The notes: generated by a model not told the origin, from the sequence alone. 64,000 nucleotides of DNA from Saccharospirillum salsuginis (GCF_014651855.1 NZ_BMXR01000001.1:62001-126000), one strand, 5' to 3'. Shown: positions 1 through 8,500, numbered from the stretch's first letter. Program-made: numbers and translations.

Positions 1-215
1 AGTCGGCCCCGGCGTTGCGTCAACGCTTTGAAAGCGTGCCGGATGACGGCAACCTCGTATGCTATTGTGGCTCCGGTGTAACCGCCTGTCACAACATACT
101 CGCTCTGACGCTGGCCGGACATCGCCAACCCCGGCTGTACGCCGGATCCTGGAGCGAGTGGATCAACGACGACAGTCGGCCCGTAGCCACCGGAACCGAA
201 AAGGAGCCTGTTTGA
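1..215 (+). CDS. Sulfurtransferase (rhodanese family), C-terminal end only
   Basis: The gene begins before the window; its reading frame is open from base 3 to the stop at 213-215. The visible part holds the rhodanese active-site loop CGSGVTA, whose Cys carries the persulfide during sulfur transfer, followed by the family ending [20 protein letters not shown]. This matches the second, catalytic domain of thiosulfate or 3-mercaptopyruvate sulfurtransferases (TST/SseA type). CGSGVTA occurs in several subgroups, so the donor substrate is not decided. The stop overlaps the start of the next gene as TGATG, so the two are probably translated together. Confidence 0.85.
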   Translation, partial: SAPALRQRFESVPDDGNLVCYCGSGVTACHNILALTLAGHRQPRLYAGSWSEWINDDSRPVATGTEKEPV

Positions 216-1246
216 TGATCAAGTCGGTGTGGACACTCTTCCTCACGATTCTGGCCAGCGGCGCAACGCTGGCCCAACCTCATTTCAACGTGCTGGTCTA
301 TCACCACGTGGCCACGGACACACCGGCCAGCACCACCATCAGCCCCGAGCGTTTCCGCGAACACCTCACCCTGTTGCGCGATGAGGGCTTTTCGGTCGTA
401 TCGATCGAGGAAGCGCTCGCCGCGGTGCGCGGGGAAGGCTCGGCCAACCTGCCGGAGAAAGCCGTGGTGCTGACCTTCGACGACGCCTACGGCAATATCT
501 ACGACAACGCCTTCCCGATGCTGAAGGAATTCGACTACCCCTTCACCATCTTCGTGGCGACGGATCCGGTCGACCAGGGCTTCAATGAGATGCTGACCTG
601 GGATGAACTTCAGTCCCTGCAGGACTGGGGCGTGACCATCGCCAATCACACCCGGGACCACGACTATCTGGTGCGACACCACCCCCGGGACGACGCCTGG
701 CTGACCTCGGTCCGCGAGAACATCCAACACGCCCAGCAACGCCTGGAAAGCGAGTTGACCGGCGACATCCCCAAGCTGTTCGCCTACCCCTACGGTGAGT
801 ACAACGCTGCGCTGAAGGAATTACTGGCCGACGAGGGCTACATTGGTTTCGCCCAGCACTCCGGCGGCATTTACAGCGGCAGCGATTTCCATGCCCTGCC
901 CCGCTTCGCCGCAGCCGGCATTTACGCCAACCCGGAAACACTCCTGACCAAGCTGAACAGCCATCCCATGCCGGTGAATTACGATACCGTACCGGACATG
1001 CTGATCCATGACCCGACACCATCGATGACCATTGAAGTGACCCGTCCGGATGACATGAGTCGCTCATTGAACTGCTTCATCAACGGCAACTGGCAGGACG
1101 CCGAGTGGGAGAATGAAAGCCGGTTCAGCCTCGCCGCACCCGACCCGCTGAGCGAAGGCCGGCATCGCTTCAACTGCACCGCCCAGGCGCGAGACGGCGA
1201 TTTCTTCTATTGGTATTCGCAGCCTTGGTTGATACAGGAAAAGTAA
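215..1246 (+). CDS. Secreted polysaccharide deacetylase (NodB homology domain)
   Basis: A 343-residue protein starting at ATG 215, with AAGGAG at 201-206 and a one-base overlap with the gene before. A longer in-frame reading from base 59 is mostly shadow of the sulfurtransferase. Residues 1-20 look like a signal peptide ending before Gln21. The NodB domain covers about residues 25-240: VYHHV near 28-32, TFDD at 87-90 with the catalytic and metal-binding Asp pair, His145 and His149 in HTRDH as the metal pair, and FAYPYGEYN further on. Such enzymes remove acetyl groups from beta-linked amino sugars in exported polymers or peptidoglycan; PgaB-type N-terminal domains are the closest well-known relatives. 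The last 90 residues are an extra domain with two Cys that I do not recognise. Substrate unknown. Confidence 0.85.
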   Translation: MIKSVWTLFLTILASGATLAQPHFNVLVYHHVATDTPASTTISPERFREHLTLLRDEGFSVVSIEEALAAVRGEGSANLPEKAVVLTFDDAYGNIYDNAFPMLKEFDYPFTIFVATDPVDQGFNEMLTWDELQSLQDWGVTIANHTRDHDYLVRHHPRDDAWLTSVRENIQHAQQRLESELTGDIPKLFAYPYGEYNAALKELLADEGYIGFAQHSGGIYSGSDFHALPRFAAAGIYANPETLLTKLNSHPMPVNYDTVPDMLIHDPTPSMTIEVTRPDDMSRSLNCFINGNWQDAEWENESRFSLAAPDPLSEGRHRFNCTAQARDGDFFYWYSQPWLIQEK

Positions 1247-1287
1247 GTCTTCACGAACCCGTGTGGAAGCCCTTGCTTACCACATAC

Positions 1288-1319
1288 AAAAAAGGCCTGT
1301 ATCAACAGGCCTTTTTTTT
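1288..1319. terminator. Bidirectional intrinsic terminator
   Basis: AAAAGGCCTGT, loop ATCA, then ACAGGCCTTTT: a stem flanked by an A run on the left and a T run on the right. It lies between two convergent genes (ends at 1246 and 1341) and can stop transcription from both sides. Confidence 0.9.
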
Positions 1320-1340
1320 GTTTAAAAAACTGATGATTGC

Positions 1341-1673
1341 TCAGTCCGGAATTTCATAGTCGTACACCGGCACCCAATCGTTGCTGTCGGGCAACCGCTC
1401 CCAGACACTGCCGACCTCCGAACGCTGCACCAGATCGACGATACTCGGGTCCAGACGTTCCATGCAGTCCAGCGGCGCAACACAGGCCGCGTCCTCTTCC
1501 ATCAGAAAATCGTCGGTTTCAAAGCCGCTGTAAAATCGAAAGCCGGTGTCGTTGGCGTGCTGGGCTTCTTCTTTATAAAAGAAACGAATGGGTAACGGGC
1601 GCTCATTCAGAATCAAGCTCGATGCCAGGCAGAGGTGGCCCTGATGACGGTGATAACTGACTTGTTCTTGCAT
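1341..1673 (-). CDS. DUF2185 / Imm33-like protein
   Basis: A 110-residue cytoplasmic protein. I chose ATG 1673, which has GAGG about ten bases upstream on the minus strand; the open frame reaches 1793 but those residues look non-coding. The middle (SSLILNERPLPIRFFYKEE, then a stretch with FRFYSGFETDDFL) matches DUF2185 as I know it, a family also listed among bacterial toxin immunity proteins (Imm33). No signal peptide or membrane segment. No toxin gene is adjacent, so an immunity role is not supported by context. It stands alone, convergent to the deacetylase gene and 290 bases downstream of fbp on the same strand. Confidence 0.65.
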   Translation of the reverse strand: MQEQVSYHRHQGHLCLASSLILNERPLPIRFFYKEEAQHANDTGFRFYSGFETDDFLMEEDAACVAPLDCMERLDPSIVDLVQRSEVGSVWERLPDSNDWVPVYDYEIPD

Positions 1674-1937
1674 AACGACAACGACCTCACTGAAATAACT
1701 TGAAACCGGGATCCGTGGCCTACCCTGATACGCAACCGCTACGGGATCCCAGGAGCCTGCGGGACTCCTCGAAGGGCGGCGGATTATAAGCAAGCCACAC
1801 CAAAATGCATCCCGATTCAGAGACCGTTTTCAGCGCGTTTTTATTGGTCGTTGCAAATCAATCAGTTATAAATGTATTTTTTTGTAACGTTTTATTAAGG
1901 TGTCACACAGTGACGACATACTGGCGAGTTGGTGTGT
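1674..1937. other. Gene-free AT-rich interval
   Basis: Between the DUF2185 gene and the end of fbp. Bases 1820-1920 are AT rich (TTATAAATG, TTTTTTTG, TTTTATTAAGG), unlike the surroundings, and may carry the promoter of the minus-strand DUF2185 gene. I see no convincing ORF or RNA gene. Confidence 0.4.
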
Positions 1938-1957
1938 CCGCCCCTGTTCCGGGGCGG
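1938..1957 (-). terminator. Stem-loop after fbp
   Basis: CCGCCCC (1938-1944), six-base loop, GGGGCGG (1951-1957): a perfect 7-bp G+C stem ten bases beyond the fbp stop. There is no T run, so it is more likely an mRNA 3' end stabiliser or weak terminator than a classic intrinsic terminator. Confidence 0.5.
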
Positions 1958-1966
1958 CTCACAGCG

Positions 1967-2998
1967 CTATTGGGCGCTCTGTTCGGCATTGTCGAACAGA
2001 AATTGCTCCAGATCGTCCACCATGGCTTTCGATCCGGCGAAGAAGGGCACGCGCTGGTGTAACGAAGTCGGTTTGAGTTCCAGGACCCGCTGACCCTCTT
2101 TGCAGATCGCACGACCACCGGCCTGCTCCACCAGAAAGGCGATCGGGTTGCATTCGTACAACAGGCGCAGCTTGCCGTTCGGATACCGCGCCGATGACGG
2201 GTACAGGTAGATCCCCCCGTAGATCAGGTTGCGGTGGATGTCCGACACCAGCGAACCGATGTACCGTGAAGTGTAGGGCCGGTTCGAGGCATCGTCTTCG
2301 ACCTGGCAGTATTTGATGTACTTCTTCACCCCTTCGGGAAAATGCACATAGTTGCCTTCGTTGATCGAATAGATCAATCCCAGTTCGGGTGTTTGCATGT
2401 TCGGATGGGACAGACAAAACACACCGAGCGTCGGATCATAGGTAAAGCCGTTGACACCATGACCGGTGGAGTAGACCAGCATGGTGGACGAACCGTAAAT
2501 GACATAACCGGCGGCCACCTGTTCGGTTCCGGGTTGGAAGAAATCCTCATCCGACACCTTGGTACCCACCGGCGAACGCCGTCGATAAACCGAGAAAATG
2601 GTTCCCACCGAGACGTTGACGTCGATGTTCGATGAGCCGTCCACCGGGTCCATCATCACGATGTATTTGCTGTTCGTGTTGAGGCCGTCGTCGAGCAGGA
2701 CGTAATGGTCCTCCTCTTCCGACGCGATGCCGCACACAACACCCCGGGCCGCCAGGGCTGCTTTGAAGGTGTCGTTGGCCAACACGTCCAGTTTCATCTG
2801 CTGTTCGCCCTGGACATTTTCGTCGCCGGACAGGCCGGCGATATTGACCAGGCCCGCCTTGTTGATCTCCCGGTGAATGACCTTGGCGGCCAGCTTGATC
2901 GCCGAGAACAGTGCGGACAGCTCGCCGCTGGCTTCGGGGTAGTCTTTTTGATGGGCAATGATGAATTCGCCCAGCGTCTGGATGGTCGAGGTAGTCAT
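1967..2998 (-). CDS. fbp: Fructose-1,6-bisphosphatase, class I
   Basis: A 343-residue cytosolic enzyme that hydrolyses fructose 1,6-bisphosphate to fructose 6-phosphate, the committed step of gluconeogenesis. The metal and phosphate motifs are clear: [12 protein letters not shown] at 61-72, EEED near 94-97 and DPVDGSSN at 117-124. Length fits the family (E. coli Fbp 332). I prefer ATG 2998; an upstream in-frame TTG at 3025 would add nine residues. The AMP-site Arg and Lys residues of E. coli were not checked one by one. Its product feeds hexose phosphate to the GlgC/GlgA and GpgS pathways encoded nearby. Confidence 0.97.
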   Translation of the reverse strand: MTTSTIQTLGEFIIAHQKDYPEASGELSALFSAIKLAAKVIHREINKAGLVNIAGLSGDENVQGEQQMKLDVLANDTFKAALAARGVVCGIASEEEDHYVLLDDGLNTNSKYIVMMDPVDGSSNIDVNVSVGTIFSVYRRRSPVGTKVSDEDFFQPGTEQVAAGYVIYGSSTMLVYSTGHGVNGFTYDPTLGVFCLSHPNMQTPELGLIYSINEGNYVHFPEGVKKYIKYCQVEDDASNRPYTSRYIGSLVSDIHRNLIYGGIYLYPSSARYPNGKLRLLYECNPIAFLVEQAGGRAICKEGQRVLELKPTSLHQRVPFFAGSKAMVDDLEQFLFDNAEQSAQ

Positions 2999-3048
2999 AG
3001 GGGTTTCCCTTTTGTTATTACTCAAATCACGAAGTTCACTGGTGACCA

Positions 3049-3164
3049 GCGCCGGATGCCGGGTAGACCTATTCGGGGATGTCGGCCGCCTGGATGGCGG
3101 CCGTCAAGCCCCCATGGATGGGTTAACGGCGACCCCGAATAGGTCTACCCGGTAGCCGGTGCGG
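3049..3164 (-). repeat. Palindromic element, copy A1 (reverse orientation)
   Basis: Outer arms 3051-3078 and 3133-3162 pair with each other and contain GGGTAGACCTATTCGGGG and its complement. Inside lie the family core (on the minus strand CCATCCATGGGGGCTTGA) and a hairpin GGCCGCC/GGCGGCC. It fills most of the gap between fbp and the glucosylglycerate operon. The rest of the gap (3165-3291) shows nothing I can name. Confidence 0.9.
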
Positions 3165-3291
3165 GTTGTGGCACCATAGCGGCTAGTCCGAGATTTGGTT
3201 TATTAGTGCCTAGCAGGACTCTTCGGTCCGACGAACATTCTACCTCCTTCGATCTCAACTACCGGGCACAACTGACTTGCCGGTACGGACG

Positions 3292-4509
3292 TCATCCATC
3301 CTGGTTGTCGAGCTCCACGGCATCGAAGATCTGCTCCAGGATGTCCGGAATGGCCGACTGAACCCGGCTCCAACTGGGCATGAAGGGCGTCGCCATCGGG
3401 TTTTCCAGAAACTCCTGACCGGCGGCCATGACATTCCGGGCGAACAACTCCACCGCTTCTTCCTCGGCGTGCCGGTCGAGGGTCAGACCGTTGAAGATGG
3501 CATCATTGTAGTAGGTTTCGATGTAATCGAGGGCGATGCGGAAATAGGTGGCCTTGATGGTGCGAAAATGCTCCTCGGTGAACACCAGCCCCTGGGTCGC
3601 CAGCTTGCGGAAAATGGCTTTGCTGATGTCGTGCGACATCTTCGACAGCCCTTTGCGGGCGTCCTCCGGGCTCAAGGGCTGGTGCTTGTGGTCATAAACA
3701 TCGGCCACATTCACCTGGCACAGGCTGCGCGGATTGTAATTGCGGTGCAATTCGGCCAGAACACCGACTTCCAGACCCCAGTCGCTGGGTATGCGCAGGT
3801 TACGCAATACATCGGTGCGCAGACTGAACTCACCGGAGAGGGTGTACCGAAAAGAGTTCATGTACTCCAGAAACTCGTTATCGCCCTTCACCATTTTCAG
3901 CGCGCGCAACAGGGGCGAGACCAGCAGGCGGCATACCCGCCCGTTCATCTTGTTGTCGGCGATGCGCGCGTAATACCCCTTGCAGAACTGGTAGCGGTAG
4001 GCCGGGTTCGCCACCGGATAAATCAGGCGAGCCAACAGCGATCGGTCGTAGGTCTTGATGTCGCAATCGTGCATCGCCACCGCCTTGGCCCGGTTCGCGG
4101 CCAGAATATAACCGTAGCAATACCAGACATTGCGCCCCTTACCCAGTTCGGTCGGCGCCAGCCCCTTGCTGGCTAGCAACCGGTCGATCGCCTGCAGGCG
4201 CGGTCCGTCATTCCACAGAATGCGTACCGTCTGCGGCAGTCTACCGAAATACCGGCGGGCATGCTGAAACTGATCCCGGTCGGCCCGGTCCAGTCCGACC
4301 ACCACGTCGGACAGGTAAGGGACCTGCATCAGCTCCTGAACAATGTTTTCCAAAGCCGGTTGTTCAAGCTCTGAGTACAGTGAGGGTAAAACCAGCGCCA
4401 TCGGATTGTGGTGAGAGAACCCGACCAGTTCCTTCTCCATCGACTCCACCGGCCGGTCGACCAGATTGTGCAAATTGGCGATGATGCCGTTCTGAAAGAA
4501 ATCGCTCAT
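3292..4509 (-). CDS. gpgS: Glucosyl-3-phosphoglycerate synthase
   Basis: A 405-residue GT-A type glycosyltransferase expected to join glucose from a nucleotide sugar to 3-phosphoglycerate, giving glucosyl-3-phosphoglycerate. Visible features: LVLPSLYSELEQ near 39-50, ILWNDGPRLQAI near 97-108 and a metal-binding DCD at 148-150 in AVAMHDCDIKTYD, then YQFCKGYYARI. This pattern agrees with the GpgS proteins of cyanobacteria and Persephonella as I remember them. ATG 4509 has AGGAG just upstream and overlaps the phosphatase stop as ATGA. Pairing with a MPGP-family phosphatase gene strongly supports the pathway. Mannosyl-3-phosphoglycerate synthase is the main alternative. Confidence 0.85.
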   Translation of the reverse strand: MSDFFQNGIIANLHNLVDRPVESMEKELVGFSHHNPMALVLPSLYSELEQPALENIVQELMQVPYLSDVVVGLDRADRDQFQHARRYFGRLPQTVRILWNDGPRLQAIDRLLASKGLAPTELGKGRNVWYCYGYILAANRAKAVAMHDCDIKTYDRSLLARLIYPVANPAYRYQFCKGYYARIADNKMNGRVCRLLVSPLLRALKMVKGDNEFLEYMNSFRYTLSGEFSLRTDVLRNLRIPSDWGLEVGVLAELHRNYNPRSLCQVNVADVYDHKHQPLSPEDARKGLSKMSHDISKAIFRKLATQGLVFTEEHFRTIKATYFRIALDYIETYYNDAIFNGLTLDRHAEEEAVELFARNVMAAGQEFLENPMATPFMPSWSRVQSAIPDILEQIFDAVELDNQDG

Positions 4510-5306
4510 GATTGCGTCTCCTGTGCGGGCTGCATACGTTGCAACCACTGCAAGACGGCCTCGTTCCAGCCCACAGGGCCGGGTTGTGAAGCCAGAATGG
4601 CCTTGGATACCGGTTCGGGTCGTGCCGGACCGTGTTTCGGGGGCAGGCGTACCGCCCAATCCGCCGCCGCGAGCAGGGCGTCGTCGTTGCCGCTGTCACC
4701 GAGGGCCATCACCTTCAATGGCCGACCGTCGCCCAGCAGTTGGCGAATCCGGTCGAGGGCCGTGCCCTTGTCCGCCGAACCCGCCAGATGCAGAAACCGG
4801 CCACCAGCCAGAACCCGAAGACCGGCCCGCTCCACGGCCTCGATAAAGAACTGCCTCCCGGGTGCGTCCTCCGGCCAGTAGATCGGCAACGACGCCTCGC
4901 GACGACGCGCCTTCGCCGCCTGGTCCAAAGGCAAACCGGTCCATTGCGCCACCCGGGCGTCCGACACTTCGTGAAAACCGAGCCCCGGGGCGTCCTGCTC
5001 CGCGCGAATGCGCTCGAAACAGTACACCAGGGCTTCGGTCGGAGTGCCCAGCACGTCCACCCGTTCCGGTTTGGAACGCTGGTCCACCACCACGCCTCCG
5101 TTCTCGCAACCGAAGACCAGTGCGAGATCGGGAATCGACAACCGCAGATCCGCCATTTCCGCCCGCGTTTTGCTGGTTACGGCAATCACCGGGATGTTCA
5201 GTGCTCGCAATCGCTGCAGGGCCGGCTCGGCCGGATGCCAGTCGTAGCTGTCATGGTCCAGCAGAGTGCCGTCCAGATCGGTCAGTACAGCCCAGCGGTC
5301 AGTCAT
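4506..5306 (-). CDS. gpgP: Glucosyl-3-phosphoglycerate phosphatase (HAD, MPGP family)
   Basis: A 266-residue HAD phosphatase, first gene of a two-gene operon with gpgS. The nucleophile motif DLDGTLLD is at 10-17 and the C-terminal GDSGNDDALL motif supplies the Mg-binding acids. SKTRAEM and FGCENGG mark the mannosyl-3-phosphoglycerate phosphatase (YedP-like) subgroup, which also includes enzymes acting on glucosyl-3-phosphoglycerate. It should release phosphate to give glucosylglycerate, a negatively charged compatible solute. I chose ATG 5306; the frame extends to 5414 but would run into the probable promoter. The 4-base overlap with gpgS implies coupled translation. Confidence 0.85.
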   Translation of the reverse strand: MTDRWAVLTDLDGTLLDHDSYDWHPAEPALQRLRALNIPVIAVTSKTRAEMADLRLSIPDLALVFGCENGGVVVDQRSKPERVDVLGTPTEALVYCFERIRAEQDAPGLGFHEVSDARVAQWTGLPLDQAAKARRREASLPIYWPEDAPGRQFFIEAVERAGLRVLAGGRFLHLAGSADKGTALDRIRQLLGDGRPLKVMALGDSGNDDALLAAADWAVRLPPKHGPARPEPVSKAILASQPGPVGWNEAVLQWLQRMQPAQETQS

Positions 5307-5409
5307 ACCGCACCCGTCCCATTGTCCGGGAGTGTTCCAAGAGAAGATGTTCGGGTGGTCATGTTCACCTCGGGTTCGGCGATGATTCGAATACTCACGC
5401 TGAGGATAG

Positions 5410-5425
5410 AGCAAGAATTTGGCCA
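5410..5425 (-). promoter_or_regulatory. Sigma-54 (-24/-12) promoter for gpgP-gpgS
   Basis: On the minus strand the bases read TGGCCAAATTCTTGCT, against the sigma-54 consensus TGGCAC-N5-TTGCW. The invariant GG and GC are ten bases apart as required; only two consensus positions differ. Transcription would begin near 5399, giving a leader of about 93 bases before ATG 5306. The assignment is from pattern only. Confidence 0.65.
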
Positions 5426-5453
5426 GGCCGGGGAGGGATTTCGGGCGTCAAAA

Positions 5454-5520
5454 CGCACCACTACAGTGCACCACGCTTTGAATGCACACTCATGCGCAGC
5501 ACAAAGACCTGTTATGGTGC
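5454..5520 (-). promoter_or_regulatory. Two NtrC-like enhancer sites upstream of gpgP
   Basis: 5454-5470 reads CGCACCACTACAGTGCA, a GCAC-N7-GTGC dyad as in NtrC sites (GCACYAWNWTGGTGC). A second, weaker site at 5506-5520 reads GACCTGTTATGGTGC, with one good half. Their centres lie 51 bases apart, roughly 60 and 115 bases upstream of the predicted start, a usual place for NtrC enhancers. Supports nitrogen-starvation control, by inference. Confidence 0.5.
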
Positions 5521-5555
5521 GTCACCGGAAGAAAGGTAGGGTTGAGAAGAGCAAC

Positions 5556-5614
5556 GGCGGACTCGGAAAGGTCCGCCCGGAGGGTTTCGAGAGGGCATTC
5601 CCTGAGGAATACCC
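5556..5614 (-). terminator. Tandem stem-loops after the DUF3581 gene
   Basis: Two hairpins follow the stop at 5622 on the minus strand: 5593-5601 with 5606-5614 (9 bp, one wobble pair) and 5556-5562 with 5571-5577 (perfect 7-bp GGCGGAC/GTCCGCC). No T run. They probably end or protect the upstream transcript and insulate the gpgP promoter. Confidence 0.45.
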
Positions 5615-5621
5615 GGAGCAG

Positions 5622-6344
5622 TCAGCGACTCGCCTTGTGTTCTTCCTTCAGGCGATTGAATTCTTCGACCAGGGCCGCCATCGCTTCGGGATCGTAGGGC
5701 ATCAACCCGCTGACGATCAGCTTCTTGGTACCGGTTCCGACCAGTTGCCCGTCGGCCATGATATTGAACCGGAACAAGGCATCGCCCCGCTTGCCCTTCA
5801 CATCCAGCGTGGTATCCGCCAATTCCAGGGTCGGCTGCTTTATGTCCAGGCTGTCCAGCTCGAAGGCCATGCTTTCGTAGATCACCATCGGCCGCTTGGG
5901 GTTGAACATCACCTGATGCTTCTCCATGAGCGGCACCATGATGAATGGGAAATTGTGACCGGAGAACGCCACATAGGCCCGTGTCAGGCTCTCGATCAGG
6001 TCAGCGTCCTGACTGGTTTCGCCGCTGTGCTCGAGGTGCAGATAGGCTTTGTCGGCGGTATCCTTGATATCGATGACGCCTTCATCCACTTTCGGAAACA
6101 CCAGCGGCACATTCGCACCCACCATGCCCGAAAAGCGTACGGACATTTTCTCGCTAAGACCGTAGCGATTCAGCACCAACGCGAACAACAGATCGCCCGG
6201 CACGCAAAAACGACGCGCGTCCGGGTTGTGAATCGGATTGAAGTCTCCGGCGATGTCCTTGGCGAAGGCGCTGGCCTGTTCGGCACTGATCAGGATGTGA
6301 CCATCCTGCCGGGTATGAAAGGGATCGAGAAACACGAAGGTCAC
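5622..6344 (-). CDS. DUF3581 family protein
   Basis: A 240-residue cytosolic protein matching DUF3581 of gammaproteobacteria as I know it: it starts FLDPFHTRQDGHILISAEQA and has DFNPIHNPDARRFCVPGDLLFA near residues 34-55. DFNPIH followed by a PGDLLFAL helix recalls the MaoC-like hot-dog hydratase fold (DxNPxH), so a thioester-related role is conceivable, but no function is known to me. It stands alone, with stem-loops after it and an AT-rich 150-base upstream region. Confidence 0.7.
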   Translation of the reverse strand: MTFVFLDPFHTRQDGHILISAEQASAFAKDIAGDFNPIHNPDARRFCVPGDLLFALVLNRYGLSEKMSVRFSGMVGANVPLVFPKVDEGVIDIKDTADKAYLHLEHSGETSQDADLIESLTRAYVAFSGHNFPFIMVPLMEKHQVMFNPKRPMVIYESMAFELDSLDIKQPTLELADTTLDVKGKRGDALFRFNIMADGQLVGTGTKKLIVSGLMPYDPEAMAALVEEFNRLKEEHKASR

Positions 6345-6493
6345 CTATACTGGGAGTTCTGCAAAGTAACCCATTGTGTCAATTCCACGTTGGCTTGTTT
6401 AGCACCCGTCGACGAAAAGATTTGTGAATAATGATCACGAAATGAACCGCACAGCGAGCGTTTTATTCAACATTTGCGGAGAAAGCCCGCTGC

Positions 6494-7438
6494 TCAGCGC
6501 TCCACCTCCAGCATTGGATCGGTGGTTCGACGTACCGAAGGCGGTTCCTGTATCAATTCGGCCGTACGCTCCGGCGCTTCCATCGGCAACAGGTGACCGT
6601 AGTGCCCATCCTCCAGGAATTCCCACTGCGGCATCCGCTGACGCAGACGCTCCCAGGCTTGTGGCGACAGAAACATCGAGGGTTTGCCCCGGATCACTCG
6701 GACCGGCATGCGTACCGACCTGAGATCCCGCCATATCGCGTCCAGCGTCAGATAGTTATGCACCTCCCATTGCCGGGGGAACGCCAGGCGAACGCCGCCG
6801 TCATCGGGTTCGGTCAGCCCTCGCGCCAGCATACGCAGCGGCTCATCGTCCAGACGACGAAACGCGCGACGGTCGCGCAAGTCGGTTAGCGCCTCTTCCA
6901 GCGAGCCCCACCGATCCCGGGCTGTCAAGGCGCTCCGGATGGGTTCGAATCGTCGGGCTACGTTGGCAGGCATCAGCCGGGTCAGCCACTCCCCTTTCAT
7001 GGACTGGATGACCGGTTCGATCAGGATCAAACGGCGAAACAGTTCGGGGCGCTTGGCAGCGGCCATCAGCGTCGTGGTCGCCCCCATCGAATGACCGATG
7101 CCGATGATCGGCTGGGTATATCGGTGCTCCAGGAAGGCAATCAGGTCGTCCGCGTAGTCGCGGCAGCGCAGACCGGGCGTCGGTTCGGCATCGGGCCAGA
7201 GTGCGCGATTGGCCAGCGACGTCAGCGAGAAATGATGTTTCAGGATGGACAGCAAGGGGCTGTAGCAGGCGGTGGGGAAGCCGTTGGCCGCGTAGAAATG
7301 GGCGCTGGGGCCACGGCTGCGGACGACTTCGTGGTAAATGGCCTGATGATCCCTGATCGTCAATCGGTGCGACTTCAATACAGCGCCAGGGTCATGGGAC
7401 GGATGCTCAATGGCCACTGGATCGTACACTGCTCCCAT
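6494..7438 (-). CDS. Alpha/beta hydrolase
   Basis: A 314-residue serine hydrolase of the alpha/beta fold. The nucleophile elbow GHSMG is at 115-119, the oxyanion region HFYAANGFPTACY near 47-59, an acid residue is likely in the RVIRGKPSMFL strand, and the catalytic His lies in DGHYGHLLPMEAPE near the C-terminus. ATG 7438 is preferred; a GTG one codon upstream is possible. No signal peptide. The N-terminal layout resembles esterases and haloperoxidase-like hydrolases; the substrate cannot be told. It is read in the same direction as the sugar kinase gene 130 bases upstream. Confidence 0.75.
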   Translation of the reverse strand: MGAVYDPVAIEHPSHDPGAVLKSHRLTIRDHQAIYHEVVRSRGPSAHFYAANGFPTACYSPLLSILKHHFSLTSLANRALWPDAEPTPGLRCRDYADDLIAFLEHRYTQPIIGIGHSMGATTTLMAAAKRPELFRRLILIEPVIQSMKGEWLTRLMPANVARRFEPIRSALTARDRWGSLEEALTDLRDRRAFRRLDDEPLRMLARGLTEPDDGGVRLAFPRQWEVHNYLTLDAIWRDLRSVRMPVRVIRGKPSMFLSPQAWERLRQRMPQWEFLEDGHYGHLLPMEAPERTAELIQEPPSVRRTTDPMLEVER

Positions 7439-7512
7439 CACGCCTCCATTCCAGGTCGGGATACTCGTTCGAACAGACTAACGGCGTTTTTGTCCGCCGC
7501 CAAGTGCCGATT

Positions 7513-7526
7513 GGCTAACGTTAGCC
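7513..7526. promoter_or_regulatory. 14-bp perfect palindrome GGCTAACGTTAGCC
   Basis: A perfect palindrome followed on the + strand by TTTTT, in the 129-base gap between the sugar kinase stop and the hydrolase start. No + strand gene precedes it, so an operator for the minus-strand hydrolase gene is as likely as a short terminator. Confidence 0.35.
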
Positions 7527-7567
7527 TTTTTCAGTCGAACAATGCATCCCGGCAATGGAACCCGGGG

Positions 7568-8500
7568 TCATTCCGAGACATCCGTCCAGACGGGCAATGA
7601 AGGAAAGGCACCGGCGCGGCCCACGGCAAAGGCACCGCAGCGCACGCCCAGAGACAATGCGGCTTTCCAGTCGGGCGTGGCGGACTCGTCGCGGCTCAGG
7701 CTGGCCAGAATGGCCCCGGAAAAGGCGTCACCGGCGGCTGTGGTGTCAACCACATCCACCCGGGGCGCCGCCTGTTCCTCACGGCCCTCGCGGGTCAGCA
7801 GGACAACGGGTTTTGCCCCGTCGGTGATGTAGATGGCCTGGGCACGGTGTGAAAAGACAAGGTTGGTCAGCGCTTCCTCGGCGTCGACCTCCCACAGCTC
7901 GGCCAATTCATCGCGGCTGACCTTGATCACATCCGCCCGGGTCAGCATTTGCTTGATCGGCTCGTGGAAATTGGTCTGGTCCGGCCAAAGATTACGGCGC
8001 AGGTTGACATCGAAACTGATTCGATTGCCGGCGTCGATACAGCGGTCGACAAAACCGAGGTGTACGTTACGGATGTGCTCCTCGGTCAGGGTATTGGAGC
8101 ATACATGCACAATGCCCGGCTTGAATTCGCGCGGATGCGGCAGCTTGTGGGCGGGCAGCATGACGTCGGCCGTGCCGTTGCGATAAAACTGAAAGCTGCG
8201 TTCGCCATGCTCGTCCAGCGAGACAACCGCCATGGGGGTTGGCGCATTGGTGGACCGCAGATAGCGCGTATCGACCCCGTAATGGTTGAGGGCTTGCTTG
8301 AGGTAAGCGCCGAACGCATCCCGACCAATCTGACCGATGAAGAAAGTGGGCACATCCAGCTTGGCGGCTGCGACCGCGGCATTGGCGGGGGCGCCGCCCG
8401 GGTAAAAACGGGCACCGGGAATGGCCAGTCCGTCTTCTGTGGTCTGGCCCTGCTGCAAGGCATCGATCAACAATTCCCCAAAGGCGTAAATCGGCTTCAT
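7568..8500 (-). CDS. PfkB-family sugar kinase, probably fructokinase
   Basis: A 310-residue ribokinase-fold enzyme. The substrate-binding GGAPAN is at 35-40, and DTTAAGDAFSG at 252-262 holds the catalytic Asp and anion hole. The opening FGELLIDAL fits the fructokinase (ScrK-like) branch, which phosphorylates fructose to fructose 6-phosphate; 2-dehydro-3-deoxygluconokinase is an alternative. No sugar transporter or sucrose hydrolase gene is adjacent. Its product would join the same hexose phosphate pool as Fbp. Confidence 0.75.
   Translation of the reverse strand: MKPIYAFGELLIDALQQGQTTEDGLAIPGARFYPGGAPANAAVAAAKLDVPTFFIGQIGRDAFGAYLKQALNHYGVDTRYLRSTNAPTPMAVVSLDEHGERSFQFYRNGTADVMLPAHKLPHPREFKPGIVHVCSNTLTEEHIRNVHLGFVDRCIDAGNRISFDVNLRRNLWPDQTNFHEPIKQMLTRADVIKVSRDELAELWEVDAEEALTNLVFSHRAQAIYITDGAKPVVLLTREGREEQAAPRVDVVDTTAAGDAFSGAILASLSRDESATPDWKAALSLGVRCGAFAVGRAGAFPSLPVWTDVSE

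Noticed and set aside
1341..1673. DUF2185 protein considered as immunity partner of a toxin
   Set aside because: No toxin-like gene is adjacent on either side; neighbours are a deacetylase and fbp.
3049..3164. Palindromic element considered as an integron attC site
   Set aside because: The RYYYAAC/GTTRRRY ends of attC sites are absent, and no cassette array or integrase is nearby.
7438..8500. Sugar kinase and hydrolase considered as a sucrose-use operon
   Set aside because: No sucrose phosphorylase, invertase, porin or transporter gene is present, and a palindrome separates the two genes.
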